Below are positions 39,901-53,103 of a stretch of 64,000 bases of DNA, in pieces. Positions within the stretch are counted from its first letter, which is position 1. Each line of letters starts with the position of its first letter. This DNA comes from Providencia stuartii (GTDB taxonomy: Bacteria > Pseudomonadota > Gammaproteobacteria > Enterobacterales > Enterobacteriaceae). The position numbers and the translations under genes are program-made. The stretch is taken from positions 2,294,001 to 2,358,000 of the forward strand of contig UGUC01000002.1 in the NCBI GenBank assembly GCA_900455155.1, in the 5' to 3' direction. Under the pieces are notes generated by a model that searched no databases, was not told the origin of the DNA, and was given only the letters and a program-made list of their open reading frames with translations.

Positions 39901-40364
39901 ATTAAATAGCTATTATAGCTAGCCAAATCATTTTGCTCTGCTTGTAGCTGCTCTAAGGTATTACTGAGCATAGTTTCCAGCTGACTTTGGGGAATGTTTT
40001 TGATGCTATTAGCAAAATTCAGTGCATCTTCTTCGCTACTCTTTTTAAGCTGCTGCAAAGCACGAACAGCATGCTTTGCATCTTCACCCGCTCTATCTAG
40101 ACTTTTTTGCAGTTCATCCGACTTGCTATCAAGTTTGCTTAACTCATCATAAAAACCCAGCGACTTTTCAATATCTGCAATAGCCAGTTTATCTTCAGCA
40201 CTCGGATGGCTTTTTTTATTTAATGTATTCAGTTTATTTTGAATATCATTTTTATTTGGAAGAGAGCTATTTACCACCGCATGGCTATAGCCAGAAAAAA
40301 GCAACATAAAGAGTGCGCAAATCATGATGAATTGCCGAACCCATTGATATTTAGTCGTCTGCAT
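36987..40364 (-). CDS. mscK: MscK (KefA), K+-regulated mechanosensitive channel
   Basis: A large inner-membrane channel (1125 residues from 40364; E. coli 1120) that releases solutes on hypo-osmotic shock. A signal-like helix ([19 protein letters not shown]) is followed by a long periplasmic coiled-coil region (residues about 30-480, Gln/Leu-rich), eleven or so membrane helices, and the MscS-like pore and beta domain ([49 protein letters not shown]). I choose MQTTKYQW (40364) by comparison with E. coli; ATGs at 40376 and 40436 are possible and no strong ribosome site decides. Confidence 0.93.
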   Translation of the reverse strand: [1125 protein letters not shown]

Positions 40365-40445
40365 GGATGAACCCATAAAAGGTTTTTTTGTATCTTGTTG
40401 AGTCAATAATGTACTGCTAACTTTTGCTAACAGCACATTATATTT

Positions 40446-40799
40446 TTAAAATGTCAGAACTTTATCTGCTTCTAATGTCCAAGCTGCAAGTTCAACTAAA
40501 GTGCCAATTTCCACGCCATCGGCTAAGGGAAGTTCACTCACACCACGTGCATCTGTGCAGGTTTTGCATAATTTCACCGCCACTTGCTGTGCCGTTAGAA
40601 TTTCCAACATCTGTTGAATATTATAACCTTCTTTCGGCTTTTGCCCCTTAAGACCCGCTGTAACCGCATCTGACATTAAAAACACTTTCAGTTCTGTTTG
40701 TGGGTGCTGCTCTTTGAGTGTAATCGCCAAACGTAATGAGTTAAATAAAGTTTCATTACCATAAGGGGCGCCATTAGCAATAATCAAAATTGATGACAT
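40446..40799 (-). CDS. ychN: YchN, DsrE/DsrF-like sulfur-relay family protein
   Basis: A 117-residue cytoplasmic protein, identical in length to E. coli YchN and similar throughout (ANGAPYGNETLFNSLRLAI, FLMSDAVTAGLKGQKP, KLCKTCTDARG, TLVELAAWTLEADKVLTF). The KLCKTC cysteines are in the DsrE-family position; YchN crystallises as a hexamer, and its function is not established. In E. coli the gene is elsewhere; here it sits between mscK and acrR. Confidence 0.88.
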   Translation of the reverse strand: MSSILIIANGAPYGNETLFNSLRLAITLKEQHPQTELKVFLMSDAVTAGLKGQKPKEGYNIQQMLEILTAQQVAVKLCKTCTDARGVSELPLADGVEIGTLVELAAWTLEADKVLTF

Positions 40800-40813
40800 G
40801 GTATTTTCTCCGG

Positions 40814-41464
40814 TTATTCAGTCTGATCCGTTTTTACGCGTAATGATGGACTGTATTTCAATGTTTCTAGCATCGTTTCCACCAATATTTCCGTACGTTT
40901 ATGTATCTTAAAACTATCAGGCTGCAATAACCAGTTTTCAAGTAACCCAGCCATCATGGCGCGGATCATAATTGCCCCACACTCTAAATCGAGATTAGCT
41001 GGGAGTTGCCCTGCTTCAACACAATGGCGTAGGAGTTCAATGATACGATGATGGCTAGCAACGTAATTCTCTTTTTTTAAATCAACAATGGCCGCCATTT
41101 CCCCTACCAATTCACACTTGTGGAACAGAATATCCATCAAAGCGCGGTTTTTAGGGCTTTCAATAAAATCTGTCAAAATATAAACTAAAATTTCTTTTAG
41201 AATTGCCAGTGGATCATTACTATACTTCAAACGATAATAATTTTCGGCCTGTTGTATTTGACTGTCACTAAACTCACAAGCTTGGTGGAATAGGTCGACT
41301 TTATTTTTGAAATGCCAGTATATCGCTCCGCGGGTCACACCAGCGGATTTGGCAATATCGGCTAAAGATGTCGCCGATACACCTCGTTCAGAAAAGGTTT
41401 TGATGGCAGCATCTAAAATTTCCTGACGGGTTTCTTCGGCCTGTTGTTTAGTTTTTCGTGCCAT
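40814..41464 (-). CDS. acrR: AcrR, TetR-family repressor of acrAB
   Basis: A 216-residue repressor. The N-terminal helix-turn-helix (SLADIAKSAGVTRGAIYWHFKNKVDLFHQ) matches E. coli AcrR, and the C-terminal helical ligand domain follows. Binding of drugs or dyes would release it from the operator at 41493-41516 in the acrR-acrA intergenic region. Divergent from acrAB as in E. coli. Confidence 0.95.
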   Translation of the reverse strand: MARKTKQQAEETRQEILDAAIKTFSERGVSATSLADIAKSAGVTRGAIYWHFKNKVDLFHQACEFSDSQIQQAENYYRLKYSNDPLAILKEILVYILTDFIESPKNRALMDILFHKCELVGEMAAIVDLKKENYVASHHRIIELLRHCVEAGQLPANLDLECGAIMIRAMMAGLLENWLLQPDSFKIHKRTEILVETMLETLKYSPSLRVKTDQTE

Positions 41465-41492
41465 TGTAACTCGTTTATCGACAAAGCTGATT

Positions 41493-41516
41493 TACATACA
41501 TTCGTGTATGTTTGTA
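41493..41516. promoter_or_regulatory. AcrR operator
   Basis: A 24-bp imperfect palindrome beginning TACATACATT and ending TGTTTGTA, close to the E. coli AcrR site (TACATACATT...TGTATGTA). It is 28 bp upstream of acrR and 81 bp upstream of acrA. Inference from sequence similarity. Confidence 0.8.
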
Positions 41517-41597
41517 CTATAGCATAGTGATAAATCTTATTGTTTACCATTTTTCTTATATTGTTTTTTACTCATGTTGATTAATTGAGGTTAACTT

Positions 41598-42785
41598 ATG
41601 CGAAAAAACAGAGGGGTGTTACCTCTGGCTCTGTTGGTTCTTTCAGGTGGCTTAGCTTTATCAGGTTGTAACGATGAACAGAAAGGTGGCGGTGAACGCC
41701 CGGCGCCTGAAGTAGGAATTGTTACGCTAAAAGCCGAACCTCTGACTATCAAGACCGAATTACCTGGACGTACATCCGCATATCGTGTCGCAGAGGTCCG
41801 TCCACAGGTAAGTGGCATTATACTCAAACGTAACTACAAAGAAGGTAGCGATGTTGAGGCCGGAACGTCTTTATATCAGATAGATCCAGCGCCTTTCCAA
41901 GCCACTTATGATAGTGCGAAAGCTGAACTTGCTAAAGCGCAAGCTAATGCAAATTTGGCCGGTTTGACGGTAAAACGCTACAAGCCACTTTTAGGTACTA
42001 ATTACATTAGTCAGCAAGAATACGATCAGGCAACATCAACTTATGCACAAGCTTTAGCGGCTGTGAAAGCAGCAGAAGCTGCCGTTGAAACTGCGCGTAT
42101 TAATCTGAACTATACCAAAGTTACTGCGCCAATCAGTGGTCGCACGGGGAAATCAAATGTCACCGAAGGTGCTTTAGTTTCTTCTGGTCAAGCCACTGAG
42201 TTGATGCGAGTTCAACAGCTTGACCCTATCTATGTTGATGTGACGCAATCCAGTGAAGATTTCTTGCGTCTACGTAACGAGATAGAAAAAGGCGCTCTAC
42301 AAAAAGAGCCGGGCAAAGCCCCTGTGAGCTTAGTCATTAATAATGGCCAAGAGTATGCCCAAAAAGGTGCTCTGGAATTCTCTGATGTCACTGTGGATGA
42401 AACAACAGGTTCAATCACAATGAGAGCAGTCTTCCCGAACCCAAATAAAGAGCTTATGCCAGGAATGTTTGTGCGCGCTATCTTAGAAGATGGTGTCATG
42501 GAAAAAGCGATTTTGGTTCCTCAACAAGGTTTGGCTCGTACTCCACAAGGTGACGCTCAAGTCATGGTGGTAGGTAAAGACGATAAAGTTGAAGTCCGAA
42601 AAGTAAAAACAGCACAAGCTGTAGGCAACAAATGGCTAGTCACTGATGGTTTGCAAGATGGCGATCGCGTTATTGTGATTGGCCTCCAAAAAATCAAACC
42701 AGGTCTTGTTGTCGTTCCTAAGGAAGCTAATTTAGAAGCGCAATCTATAGACAATCAGGCACAACCTGAACAAAAGTCTAAGTAA
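41598..42785 (+). CDS. acrA: AcrA, periplasmic adaptor of the AcrAB-TolC pump
   Basis: A 395-residue membrane-fusion lipoprotein that links AcrB to TolC. The signal peptide ends in the lipobox LSGC with the lipidated Cys24. The expected domains follow: beta-barrel/lipoyl halves around a helical hairpin (about residues 95-170, AKAQANANLAG...AAEAAVETARINLNYTKVTAPISG), then the membrane-proximal domain with LVPQQGLARTPQG. It is 15 bp before acrB and cotranscribed. Confidence 0.96.
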   Translation: MRKNRGVLPLALLVLSGGLALSGCNDEQKGGGERPAPEVGIVTLKAEPLTIKTELPGRTSAYRVAEVRPQVSGIILKRNYKEGSDVEAGTSLYQIDPAPFQATYDSAKAELAKAQANANLAGLTVKRYKPLLGTNYISQQEYDQATSTYAQALAAVKAAEAAVETARINLNYTKVTAPISGRTGKSNVTEGALVSSGQATELMRVQQLDPIYVDVTQSSEDFLRLRNEIEKGALQKEPGKAPVSLVINNGQEYAQKGALEFSDVTVDETTGSITMRAVFPNPNKELMPGMFVRAILEDGVMEKAILVPQQGLARTPQGDAQVMVVGKDDKVEVRKVKTAQAVGNKWLVTDGLQDGDRVIVIGLQKIKPGLVVVPKEANLEAQSIDNQAQPEQKSK

Positions 42786-42800
42786 GGGAGCGGTTGATTA

Positions 42801-45800
42801 ATGCCTAAGTTTTTTATAGAAAGACCAATTTTTGCATGGGTAATTGCTATTATTACTATGCTTGCTGGTCTGTTGGCAATTATCAAGTTACCTGTGGCAC
42901 AGTATCCGACCATTGCACCGCCGTCTGTTTCTATCTCGGCAAACTATCCGGGCGCCGATGCATCGACGGTACAGAACACAGTGACTCAGGTTATCGAACA
43001 GAATATGAATGGTATCGATAACTTGGTGTATATGTCATCAACCAGTGATTCATCAGGTTCTGCTAATATCATGCTGACGTTTGAAGCCGGTACGGATGGC
43101 GACATTGCACAGGTTCAAGTGCAAAACAAACTTCAGCTCGCGATGCCATTACTTCCCCAAGAAGTACAGCAACAAGGTATTAGCGTTGATAAATCTACCA
43201 GCTCATTCTTAATGGTAGCCGGCTTCGTTTCTGCCGATGGCTCAATGGGACAATATGATATTGCCGACTACGTTGGCTCTAATATTAAAGACCCACTTAG
43301 CCGTGTTAATGGTGTTGGTGAAACACAGTTGTTTGGTACGCCATATGCGATGCGTATCTGGTTAAAACCAGAAATGCTCGTTAAGTACAACATGACAACA
43401 ACCGATGTTATCAATGCAATTAAAGTACAAAACAACCAAGTGGCGGCAGGTCAATTAGGGGGAACACCTCCAGTTGCAGGCCAACGCTTGAACGTTTCTA
43501 TCATTGCACAAACCCGTTTAAACAACCCTGAAGAATTCGCCAATATCCTCTTACGAGTCAATAAAGACGGTTCTCAAGTACGTTTAAAAGATGTAGCAAC
43601 GGTTGAACTTGGCGCTGAAAACTACAGCACCATTGCGCGATTTAATGGTAAAGCCGCAGCAGGTATCGGTATTAAGCTAGCGACGGGCGCTAACGCGCTG
43701 GATACGGCGAACAATGTCCGTGCAGCACTAGCGAATATGGAACCATTCTTCCCTGAAGGGTTAGAAATTGTTTATCCATATGATACAACGCCATTCGTTA
43801 AGATTTCGATTAACGAAGTTGTTAAAACGCTCGTTGAAGCAATCATGCTGGTTGTTGTAGTAATGTATCTGTTCTTACAGAACATTCGTGCCACATTGAT
43901 ACCAACAATTGCGGTTCCTGTCGTCTTGTTGGGAACATTTGCCGTCTTGGCCGCATTTGGATACTCGATCAACACCTTAACCATGTTTGCGATGGTACTC
44001 GCTATCGGTCTTCTCGTGGATGACGCCATCGTTGTGGTTGAAAACGTTGAACGTGTTATGCAAGAAGAAGGTTTATCACCAAAAGAAGCAACCAAGAAGT
44101 CCATGGGGCAAATTCAAGGTGCGTTGGTGGGTATCGCCATGGTACTGTCCGCGGTATTTGTTCCAATGGCCTTCTTCGGTGGCTCAACAGGTGCAATTTA
44201 CCGTCAGTTCTCCATTACCATCGTTTCAGCCATGATCTTATCGGTACTGGTTGCAATGATCTTAACCCCTGCACTTTGTGCCACTATATTAAAGCCAATT
44301 AAAAAAGGCAGTCATGGTAGCCAAAAAGGGTTCTTCGGCTGGTTTAACCGTACATTCGAAAAGCAAGCACACCACTATACTGATAGTGTTAGCCGCATGT
44401 TGAATGGTACAGGCCGTTACTTGCTCATTTATCTCGTATTAGTGGCAGGTATGGCGTTAATGTTTATCCGCCTTCCTTCTTCATTCTTACCAGAAGAAGA
44501 CCAAGGGGTATTCTTAGCGATGGTTCAATTACCACCAGGATCAACGCAAGAGCAAACACAAGCTGTACTGGATGAAGTTAACACTTACTTCCATACCAAA
44601 GAAGAACGTAACGTTGAGTCTGTCTTTACCGTTGGTGGATTCAGTTTCGCGGGTCAAGGCCAAAACATGGGTCTCGCATTCGTGGTTCTGAAGAATTGGA
44701 GTGAACGTAAAGGCGATGAAAACCACGTTGAAGCGATTGTGGGTCGTGCAAACGCTGCACTATCACAAAAGCAAGAAGCATTGATTTACGCCTTTAACCT
44801 ACCTGCTATTGTTGAGTTAGGTACGGCCAACGGCTTTGACTTTGAATTGGTTGACCAAGGTAACTTAGGACATGATGCCTTAATGGCGGCACGTAACCAG
44901 TTACTTGGTTTAGCGGCTCAACACCCTGAAATTTTGCAAGGTGTTCGTCCTAACGGGCAAGATGATACATCACAATACCGTATCTATATTGATCAACAAA
45001 AAGCGCAAGCACAAGGTGTCGCTATTGCAGATATCAATGCAACGCTTAGTTCAATTTTCGGTGGTACTTATGTAAACGACTTTATCGACCGTGGTCGTGT
45101 TAAGAAAGTTTACGTACAAGGTGATGCAGAAAGCCGTATGCTACCTTCGGATATTAGTTCATTGTATGTTCGAAATGCCGAAGGGAACATGGTGCCATTC
45201 TCTGCCTTCTTGGATGAATCTCAAGATCCTTGGAAATATGGTTCACCGCGTTTAGAGCGTTATAACGGTGTTCCTTCAATGAACATTCAAGGGCAAGCAG
45301 CATTTGGTCAAAGTACGGGTGATGCTATGCTGATGATGGAAAAACTGACAACTGAAAACCTACCGAAAGGGATTGGTTATGAGTGGACAGGTATGTCATA
45401 TCAGGAGCGTTTGTCTGGTAACCAGGCACCTGCCCTGTATGCTATCTCACTGATTGTTGTCTTCCTATGTCTGGCAGCCCTATATGAGAGCTGGTCTGTA
45501 CCATTCTCTGTTATGTTGGTTGTTCCATTGGGTATTATCGGTGCATTACTGTTTACCTCCGTTCGTGGACTGTCGAACGACGTTTACTTCAAGGTGGGCC
45601 TCTTAACAACCATTGGTCTGTCGGCGAAGAACGCAATATTGATTGTTGAATTCGCCAAAGACTTGATGGAAAAAGAAGGCAAAGGATTAGTTGAAGCGAC
45701 ATTAGAAGCTGTGAAAATGCGTTTACGACCCATTCTGATGACATCACTGGCCTTTATGTTAGGTGTTATCCCACTGGTATTCAGTAATGGTGCAGGTTCA

Positions 45801-45962
45801 GCAGCACAGAACTCCGTTGGTACAGGCGTTCTGGGTGGTATGTTCGCTGCAACCTCACTGGCTATCTTCTTTGTTCCTGTGTTCTACGTGGTGATCCGTC
45901 GCCGCTTTGCAGGAAAAACAGAAGAGCTTGAGCATGCTCATCCAGTCAAAAAAGCCGAATAA
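42801..45962 (+). CDS. acrB: AcrB, RND multidrug efflux transporter
   Basis: A 1053-residue proton-driven pump trimer of the inner membrane that exports drugs, detergents and bile salts through AcrA-TolC. The RND features are clear: [14 protein letters not shown] at the start, the proton-relay D407-D408 in [16 protein letters not shown]943 (E. coli K940) in [16 protein letters not shown], and the Phe-rich periplasmic loops. There is a GGGAG-type site 11 bases upstream. No tolC in the window (unlinked in enterobacteria). AcrB rather than AcrD or AcrF from the linked acrR-acrA. Confidence 0.96.
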   Translation: MPKFFIERPIFAWVIAIITMLAGLLAIIKLPVAQYPTIAPPSVSISANYPGADASTVQNTVTQVIEQNMNGIDNLVYMSSTSDSSGSANIMLTFEAGTDGDIAQVQVQNKLQLAMPLLPQEVQQQGISVDKSTSSFLMVAGFVSADGSMGQYDIADYVGSNIKDPLSRVNGVGETQLFGTPYAMRIWLKPEMLVKYNMTTTDVINAIKVQNNQVAAGQLGGTPPVAGQRLNVSIIAQTRLNNPEEFANILLRVNKDGSQVRLKDVATVELGAENYSTIARFNGKAAAGIGIKLATGANALDTANNVRAALANMEPFFPEGLEIVYPYDTTPFVKISINEVVKTLVEAIMLVVVVMYLFLQNIRATLIPTIAVPVVLLGTFAVLAAFGYSINTLTMFAMVLAIGLLVDDAIVVVENVERVMQEEGLSPKEATKKSMGQIQGALVGIAMVLSAVFVPMAFFGGSTGAIYRQFSITIVSAMILSVLVAMILTPALCATILKPIKKGSHGSQKGFFGWFNRTFEKQAHHYTDSVSRMLNGTGRYLLIYLVLVAGMALMFIRLPSSFLPEEDQGVFLAMVQLPPGSTQEQTQAVLDEVNTYFHTKEERNVESVFTVGGFSFAGQGQNMGLAFVVLKNWSERKGDENHVEAIVGRANAALSQKQEALIYAFNLPAIVELGTANGFDFELVDQGNLGHDALMAARNQLLGLAAQHPEILQGVRPNGQDDTSQYRIYIDQQKAQAQGVAIADINATLSSIFGGTYVNDFIDRGRVKKVYVQGDAESRMLPSDISSLYVRNAEGNMVPFSAFLDESQDPWKYGSPRLERYNGVPSMNIQGQAAFGQSTGDAMLMMEKLTTENLPKGIGYEWTGMSYQERLSGNQAPALYAISLIVVFLCLAALYESWSVPFSVMLVVPLGIIGALLFTSVRGLSNDVYFKVGLLTTIGLSAKNAILIVEFAKDLMEKEGKGLVEATLEAVKMRLRPILMTSLAFMLGVIPLVFSNGAGSAAQNSVGTGVLGGMFAATSLAIFFVPVFYVVIRRRFAGKTEELEHAHPVKKAE

Positions 45963-45986
45963 TTATATTCAGCTAAAATAATCGCT

Positions 45987-46011
45987 AAGGGCCACAACAG
46001 TGGCCCTTTTT
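45987..46011 (+). terminator. Terminator after acrAB
   Basis: A 9-bp stem (AAGGGCCAC/GTGGCCCTT) with a 4-nt loop followed by TTT, 24 bases after the acrB stop. The remainder of 46012-46376 is AT-rich with no gene seen. Confidence 0.88.
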
Positions 46012-46376
46012 AATGTGCTACTTGTCAGCTTAAGCGTGACATTATTCTTCCCTTCCCTATAACGCCTGACGCAGTCAATGCCATTCGATACCACAAGAGA
46101 TACTAAACACCAAATAATCATTATTATTCATTTAAATTAACGCTTAATTGAAATAGGTATCTTTGCGGCTCTACTGATAGTCATTGTTTACAATCTCACC
46201 TCACATACCCTTAAGTTAAATATCTCTTATTAAATCAAAGCAATAATTTATTTATTATATGTTCACTCTTTTTGTTTTTGATTATCTCCCCATATTTTTT
46301 GATATGGTTAACTGCTTTCCCTTACCGATATACTTTAATTAAATTTATAGGATCTTTCATCGCAAGGAGCATCACC

Positions 46377-47306
46377 ATGCAACTACGTTATCGTTGTATT
46401 ACCTCGTTATTTTTATTTACCTTTTACCACTACGCAATCGCATCCACCAACACAACTCAAGCCAAAGTCATCAATATTACCGCTCCATTAGAGAACCATA
46501 TTTCATTTAACCGCTTTGAAACACTCTCTTCTAATGAACATGGTTTAGTATTTAATAATGATATCAGCGACAATAGCGCTCTCGGTGGGAAAGCCGCTAA
46601 AATGATCCTTGCCGAAGTGACCGGGAGCGAAGCTACAAATATTCAAGGAGTTATTGGTATAAAAGGCCAAACAGCCAACTTAGTCATTGCTAATCCTAAT
46701 GGCATTACATGGAACAACGGCTCTGCAAGCAATATTGCTAGCCTATCATTGGTCGCAGGGAATTTTGAAAGACAGTTTATTAAAGACAAAACAGATCCCA
46801 AAAAACTGCTACCGAAACCATTAAAAGACTATAGCCAATTAAAATTTACCGTCTCTCCCGGTAGCCAAGTCACCATTAATCAACAACAAGCTAATCCTAT
46901 ACAGTTATCTAAAATCAATGTATTCGCTGACCGTATAAAACTACAAAATGCTGTCAACATCACCTCTGCCGTCCAAAACTATCTAAGTAGCTCAGGTAAT
47001 GCTTCTCTCTCTATTCGTGAAGGTCTACTGGTTTCAGGAGCAAAATACAAAGCAACAACACTGCATAGTGAAGGGAGCCAATTCGAACTAAGTGAAAATG
47101 GTAAACTGACGGGGCGTTCTATTTTACTCGAAAGCCATCGATATCAATGTAAGGACAGCTTTATGTGTCCACAAAATAAGATTGATATAAAAGGTCTCAT
47201 TGAAGCGATGAACTTTTCTTTACAGGGGGATAGCCAGTTTGCCCTTACAGGACGATTACGCCTTGGCAGCAACCAGCAAGAGTTGGTGAGACAAACTGTC
47301 GAATAA
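46377..47306 (+). CDS. Orphan TPS-domain (filamentous haemagglutinin N-terminal-like) secreted protein
   Basis: A 309-residue protein with a signal peptide (ITSLFLFTFYHYAIAS) and a two-partner-secretion domain: HISFNRFETLSSNEHGLVFNN, EVTG...IQGVIGIKGQTANLVIANPNGITWNN and the NVFADRIKL segment. The NPNGI motif is the hallmark of TpsA exoproteins. The ATG at 46377 has AAGGAG 9 bases upstream; a longer in-frame start at 46272 is unlikely. TpsA proteins normally exceed 1000 residues; this one ends soon after the TPS domain, with a Cys pair (YQCKDSFMCP), and no tpsB transporter lies nearby. It may be a reduced adhesin, an inhibitor or a remnant in frame. Confidence 0.78.
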   Translation: MQLRYRCITSLFLFTFYHYAIASTNTTQAKVINITAPLENHISFNRFETLSSNEHGLVFNNDISDNSALGGKAAKMILAEVTGSEATNIQGVIGIKGQTANLVIANPNGITWNNGSASNIASLSLVAGNFERQFIKDKTDPKKLLPKPLKDYSQLKFTVSPGSQVTINQQQANPIQLSKINVFADRIKLQNAVNITSAVQNYLSSSGNASLSIREGLLVSGAKYKATTLHSEGSQFELSENGKLTGRSILLESHRYQCKDSFMCPQNKIDIKGLIEAMNFSLQGDSQFALTGRLRLGSNQQELVRQTVE

Positions 47307-47380
47307 TCATTGAGTATAAAATGCCAATTTATTCCTTTACTCTTTGACTATTACCTTAAGCCAAGCGGGGCTAAATAGCT

Positions 47381-47406
47381 GGAGGCCTCATCAATATGAG
47401 GCCTCC
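47381..47406 (-). terminator. Hairpin between the TPS gene and the SLC13 transporter
   Basis: An 11-bp perfect stem (GGAGGCCTCAT/ATGAGGCCTCC, 4-nt loop) between convergent genes. Neither side has a strong T-run, but the minus-strand tail reads AGCTATTT. Probably a bidirectional terminator. Confidence 0.6.
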
Positions 47407-47435
47407 AATCACTTTGCGGTTATGACTGACTCGAA

Positions 47436-48821
47436 TTACAGCCAGAAGAACCAAGCAAATAGTGATATCACAATAATACAAGCAACGTTTAACACTGCAC
47501 CAACACGCACCATCTCGATCTGCTTGATATAACCAGAACCAAAGACAATAGCATTTGGCGGTGTTGCCACTGGTAGCATAAAGGCACAAGATGCACCAAT
47601 ACCAATAATCATCGTCAATGCCATAACAGGCATGCCCAGTGCTTCAGCTACGGTAGCAAAAATAGGTACTAACAACGCCGCACTCGCTGTATTACTTGTA
47701 AATTCCGTTAAGATAATGATAAACGTAGTGACCGCTAAGATAATGACGAACCAATGGCTTTGACCAAAAGTCATTTGCATCCAGTCAGCCATAATCTTAC
47801 TTGCACCTGACGAACTTAGAATAGCGCTCAGTGTTAAACCACCACCGAACAGCATCAATACGCCCCATTCCGTGTTTTTCTGGATTTGCGCCCAGCTCGC
47901 AACACCAGTTACCCCGATAAGGATTGCTGCACTTACGGCAATAATCGTATCCAGATCTTTAACGCCACCTAATGCTTTACTGATAAATGTACTAGTGATC
48001 CAGCACAGCACCGCGATAAGAAAGATGCACATCGCTGTGATACGTTTACCATTCCATTCCACATGCTCTAGCTCTAATTCAAAGCGATGCTTCAAATTTG
48101 GACGTAGCATCATAAACATCAGCACAAACATCATTGGTAACAGCACAACCATAATTGGAATGCCATATTTCATCCATGACAAGAAATCCAAGCCAAGTGC
48201 AGAAGCTGCGATTGCGTTTGGTGGACTACCAACAATGGTACCTAAACCACCAATACTCGCACTATAAGCAACACCTAATAGAACAAACACGAAGGTGTTA
48301 CGTTCATGACGCGCATCCAAATTAGAAAGGATACCTAACACAAGGGGTAGCATCATCGCGGCTGTTGCCGTGTTACTAATCCACATTGATAGCAGTGCCG
48401 TTACACCAAATAGCAACACCACGGCTACGGATAAACGCCCACGTGCTACCATTAATAAACGGTTAGCAATCAGCCGGTCTAGGCCTTGAATATGCAACGC
48501 TGTCGCCAAAGCAAAACCACCAAAAAATAGGAAAATAATTGGGTTTGCAAATGACTTCAAGGCATCGCCTGTATTCATCAAACCAAGACCAACCGCTAAG
48601 ATTGGGATACATAATGCAGTGATAGTAACGTGTATCGCTTCAGTCAACCAAAGCACACCAATAAATACCATCATTGCAAGCCCAGCATTCGCTTTATCAT
48701 CAAATGGTAAATATTTTAAAAGTAAAATTAGCAATACGATATCAACCGCTAAAATCACCCAACCTTTTACATTTGATGGCGTTGGCCCAACAGAAGGTTT
48801 CAGAGATTCAGAAGCATCCAT
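47436..48821 (-). CDS. SLC13/DASS-family anion:sodium symporter
   Basis: A membrane protein of about 461 residues with eleven or so helices. It carries the two Ser-Asn-Thr sodium/substrate motifs of DASS carriers: SNTATAAMMLPL near residue 150 and TSNTASAALLVPI near 385. These transporters take up di- or tricarboxylates or sulfate; which one applies here is unknown. The ATG at 48821 has GGAG five bases upstream and is preferred to the GTG at 48827. It stands alone between a TPS gene and eno. Confidence 0.85.
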   Translation of the reverse strand: MDASESLKPSVGPTPSNVKGWVILAVDIVLLILLLKYLPFDDKANAGLAMMVFIGVLWLTEAIHVTITALCIPILAVGLGLMNTGDALKSFANPIIFLFFGGFALATALHIQGLDRLIANRLLMVARGRLSVAVVLLFGVTALLSMWISNTATAAMMLPLVLGILSNLDARHERNTFVFVLLGVAYSASIGGLGTIVGSPPNAIAASALGLDFLSWMKYGIPIMVVLLPMMFVLMFMMLRPNLKHRFELELEHVEWNGKRITAMCIFLIAVLCWITSTFISKALGGVKDLDTIIAVSAAILIGVTGVASWAQIQKNTEWGVLMLFGGGLTLSAILSSSGASKIMADWMQMTFGQSHWFVIILAVTTFIIILTEFTSNTASAALLVPIFATVAEALGMPVMALTMIIGIGASCAFMLPVATPPNAIVFGSGYIKQIEMVRVGAVLNVACIIVISLFAWFFWL

Positions 48822-48827
48822 ATTCAC

Positions 48828-49087
48828 TCCATTGGCTTATCAGCATCCTAGTGCCCAAGCTCTTGTTAATATTTATTTACAGTATGGGGAATATAGAGTT
48901 AATCGAATGAAATTCAAATGTAGATGATGCAAAATTGAGAGCTGTACCGCGCAATTAAACACTTTTTTCATTTGATACATAAAAAACTATCGATTTTGTG
49001 AACATCTAAAAAATGATGAGTCCGTGTAATTCCTTAGCAAAAGATAAAGAAATTTAAACAAAAAAATGGGGGGATGGGGGCTAATAA
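48828..49087. other. Intergenic region upstream of the SLC13 gene and downstream of eno
   Basis: AT-rich DNA holding the promoter region of the SLC13 gene on the right-hand side. I see no open frame with a ribosome site and no repeat; a G-rich patch (GGGGGGATGGGGG) lies near 49068-49080. Confidence 0.5.
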
Positions 49088-49115
49088 AAAACGGGAAGAC
49101 AATGCTCCCCGTTTT
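49088..49115 (-). terminator. Terminator after eno
   Basis: An 8-bp stem AAAACGGG/CCCGTTTT with a 12-nt loop, followed on the minus strand by TTTTTTATT. Confidence 0.85.
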
Positions 49116-49140
49116 GAGAAATAACTCAACCTAGCTTAAA

Positions 49141-50490
<1,350 letters not shown>

Positions 50491-50505
50491 CTACCCCGCC
50501 ATATC

Positions 50506-52750
<2,245 letters not shown>

Positions 52751-53065
52751 TCAATCATATTGTGACACCCAGTGATTTAATTGCAGATTAAAAATTTTAT
52801 CTGCCGACTTTATCATTTCAGGGCGATGGGCAACAAAAATACGGGTAATTTGTAGTGAGGCAATCGCCTCCGTTATTTTACGCTCATTTTCTACATCCAA
52901 ATCACTTGTCGCTTCATCCATTAACAAAATTTTAGGTTCTCGATAAAGTGCTCTTGCAATCGATATTCGTTGCCTTTGTCCTCCAGAAAGGAGACTTCCT
53001 ATATCACCAATTATCGTTTCATATCCTCTAGGAAATGAAGATATTTCCTCGTGTATTGATGCTAA
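52751..53065 (-). pseudogene. Remnant of a bacteriocin-type ABC exporter ATPase
   Basis: The last 104 codons of an ABC ATPase survive: LASIHEEISSFPRGYETIIGD, signature LLSGGQRQRISIARAL, Walker B ILLMDEATSDLD, then the H-loop FVAHRPEM, ending QYD-stop. A TAG (53066-53068) sits directly before it and no Walker A, membrane domain or peptidase domain remains. The sequence is closest in style to CvaB-like peptidase-containing exporters of microcins. There is no start codon with a ribosome site, so it is a dead fragment. It lies between pyrG and mazG, adjacent in E. coli. Confidence 0.85.
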
Positions 53066-53103
53066 CTATTTTAAAAAATAAGGTAACACATTAAAAACAA
53101 ATA

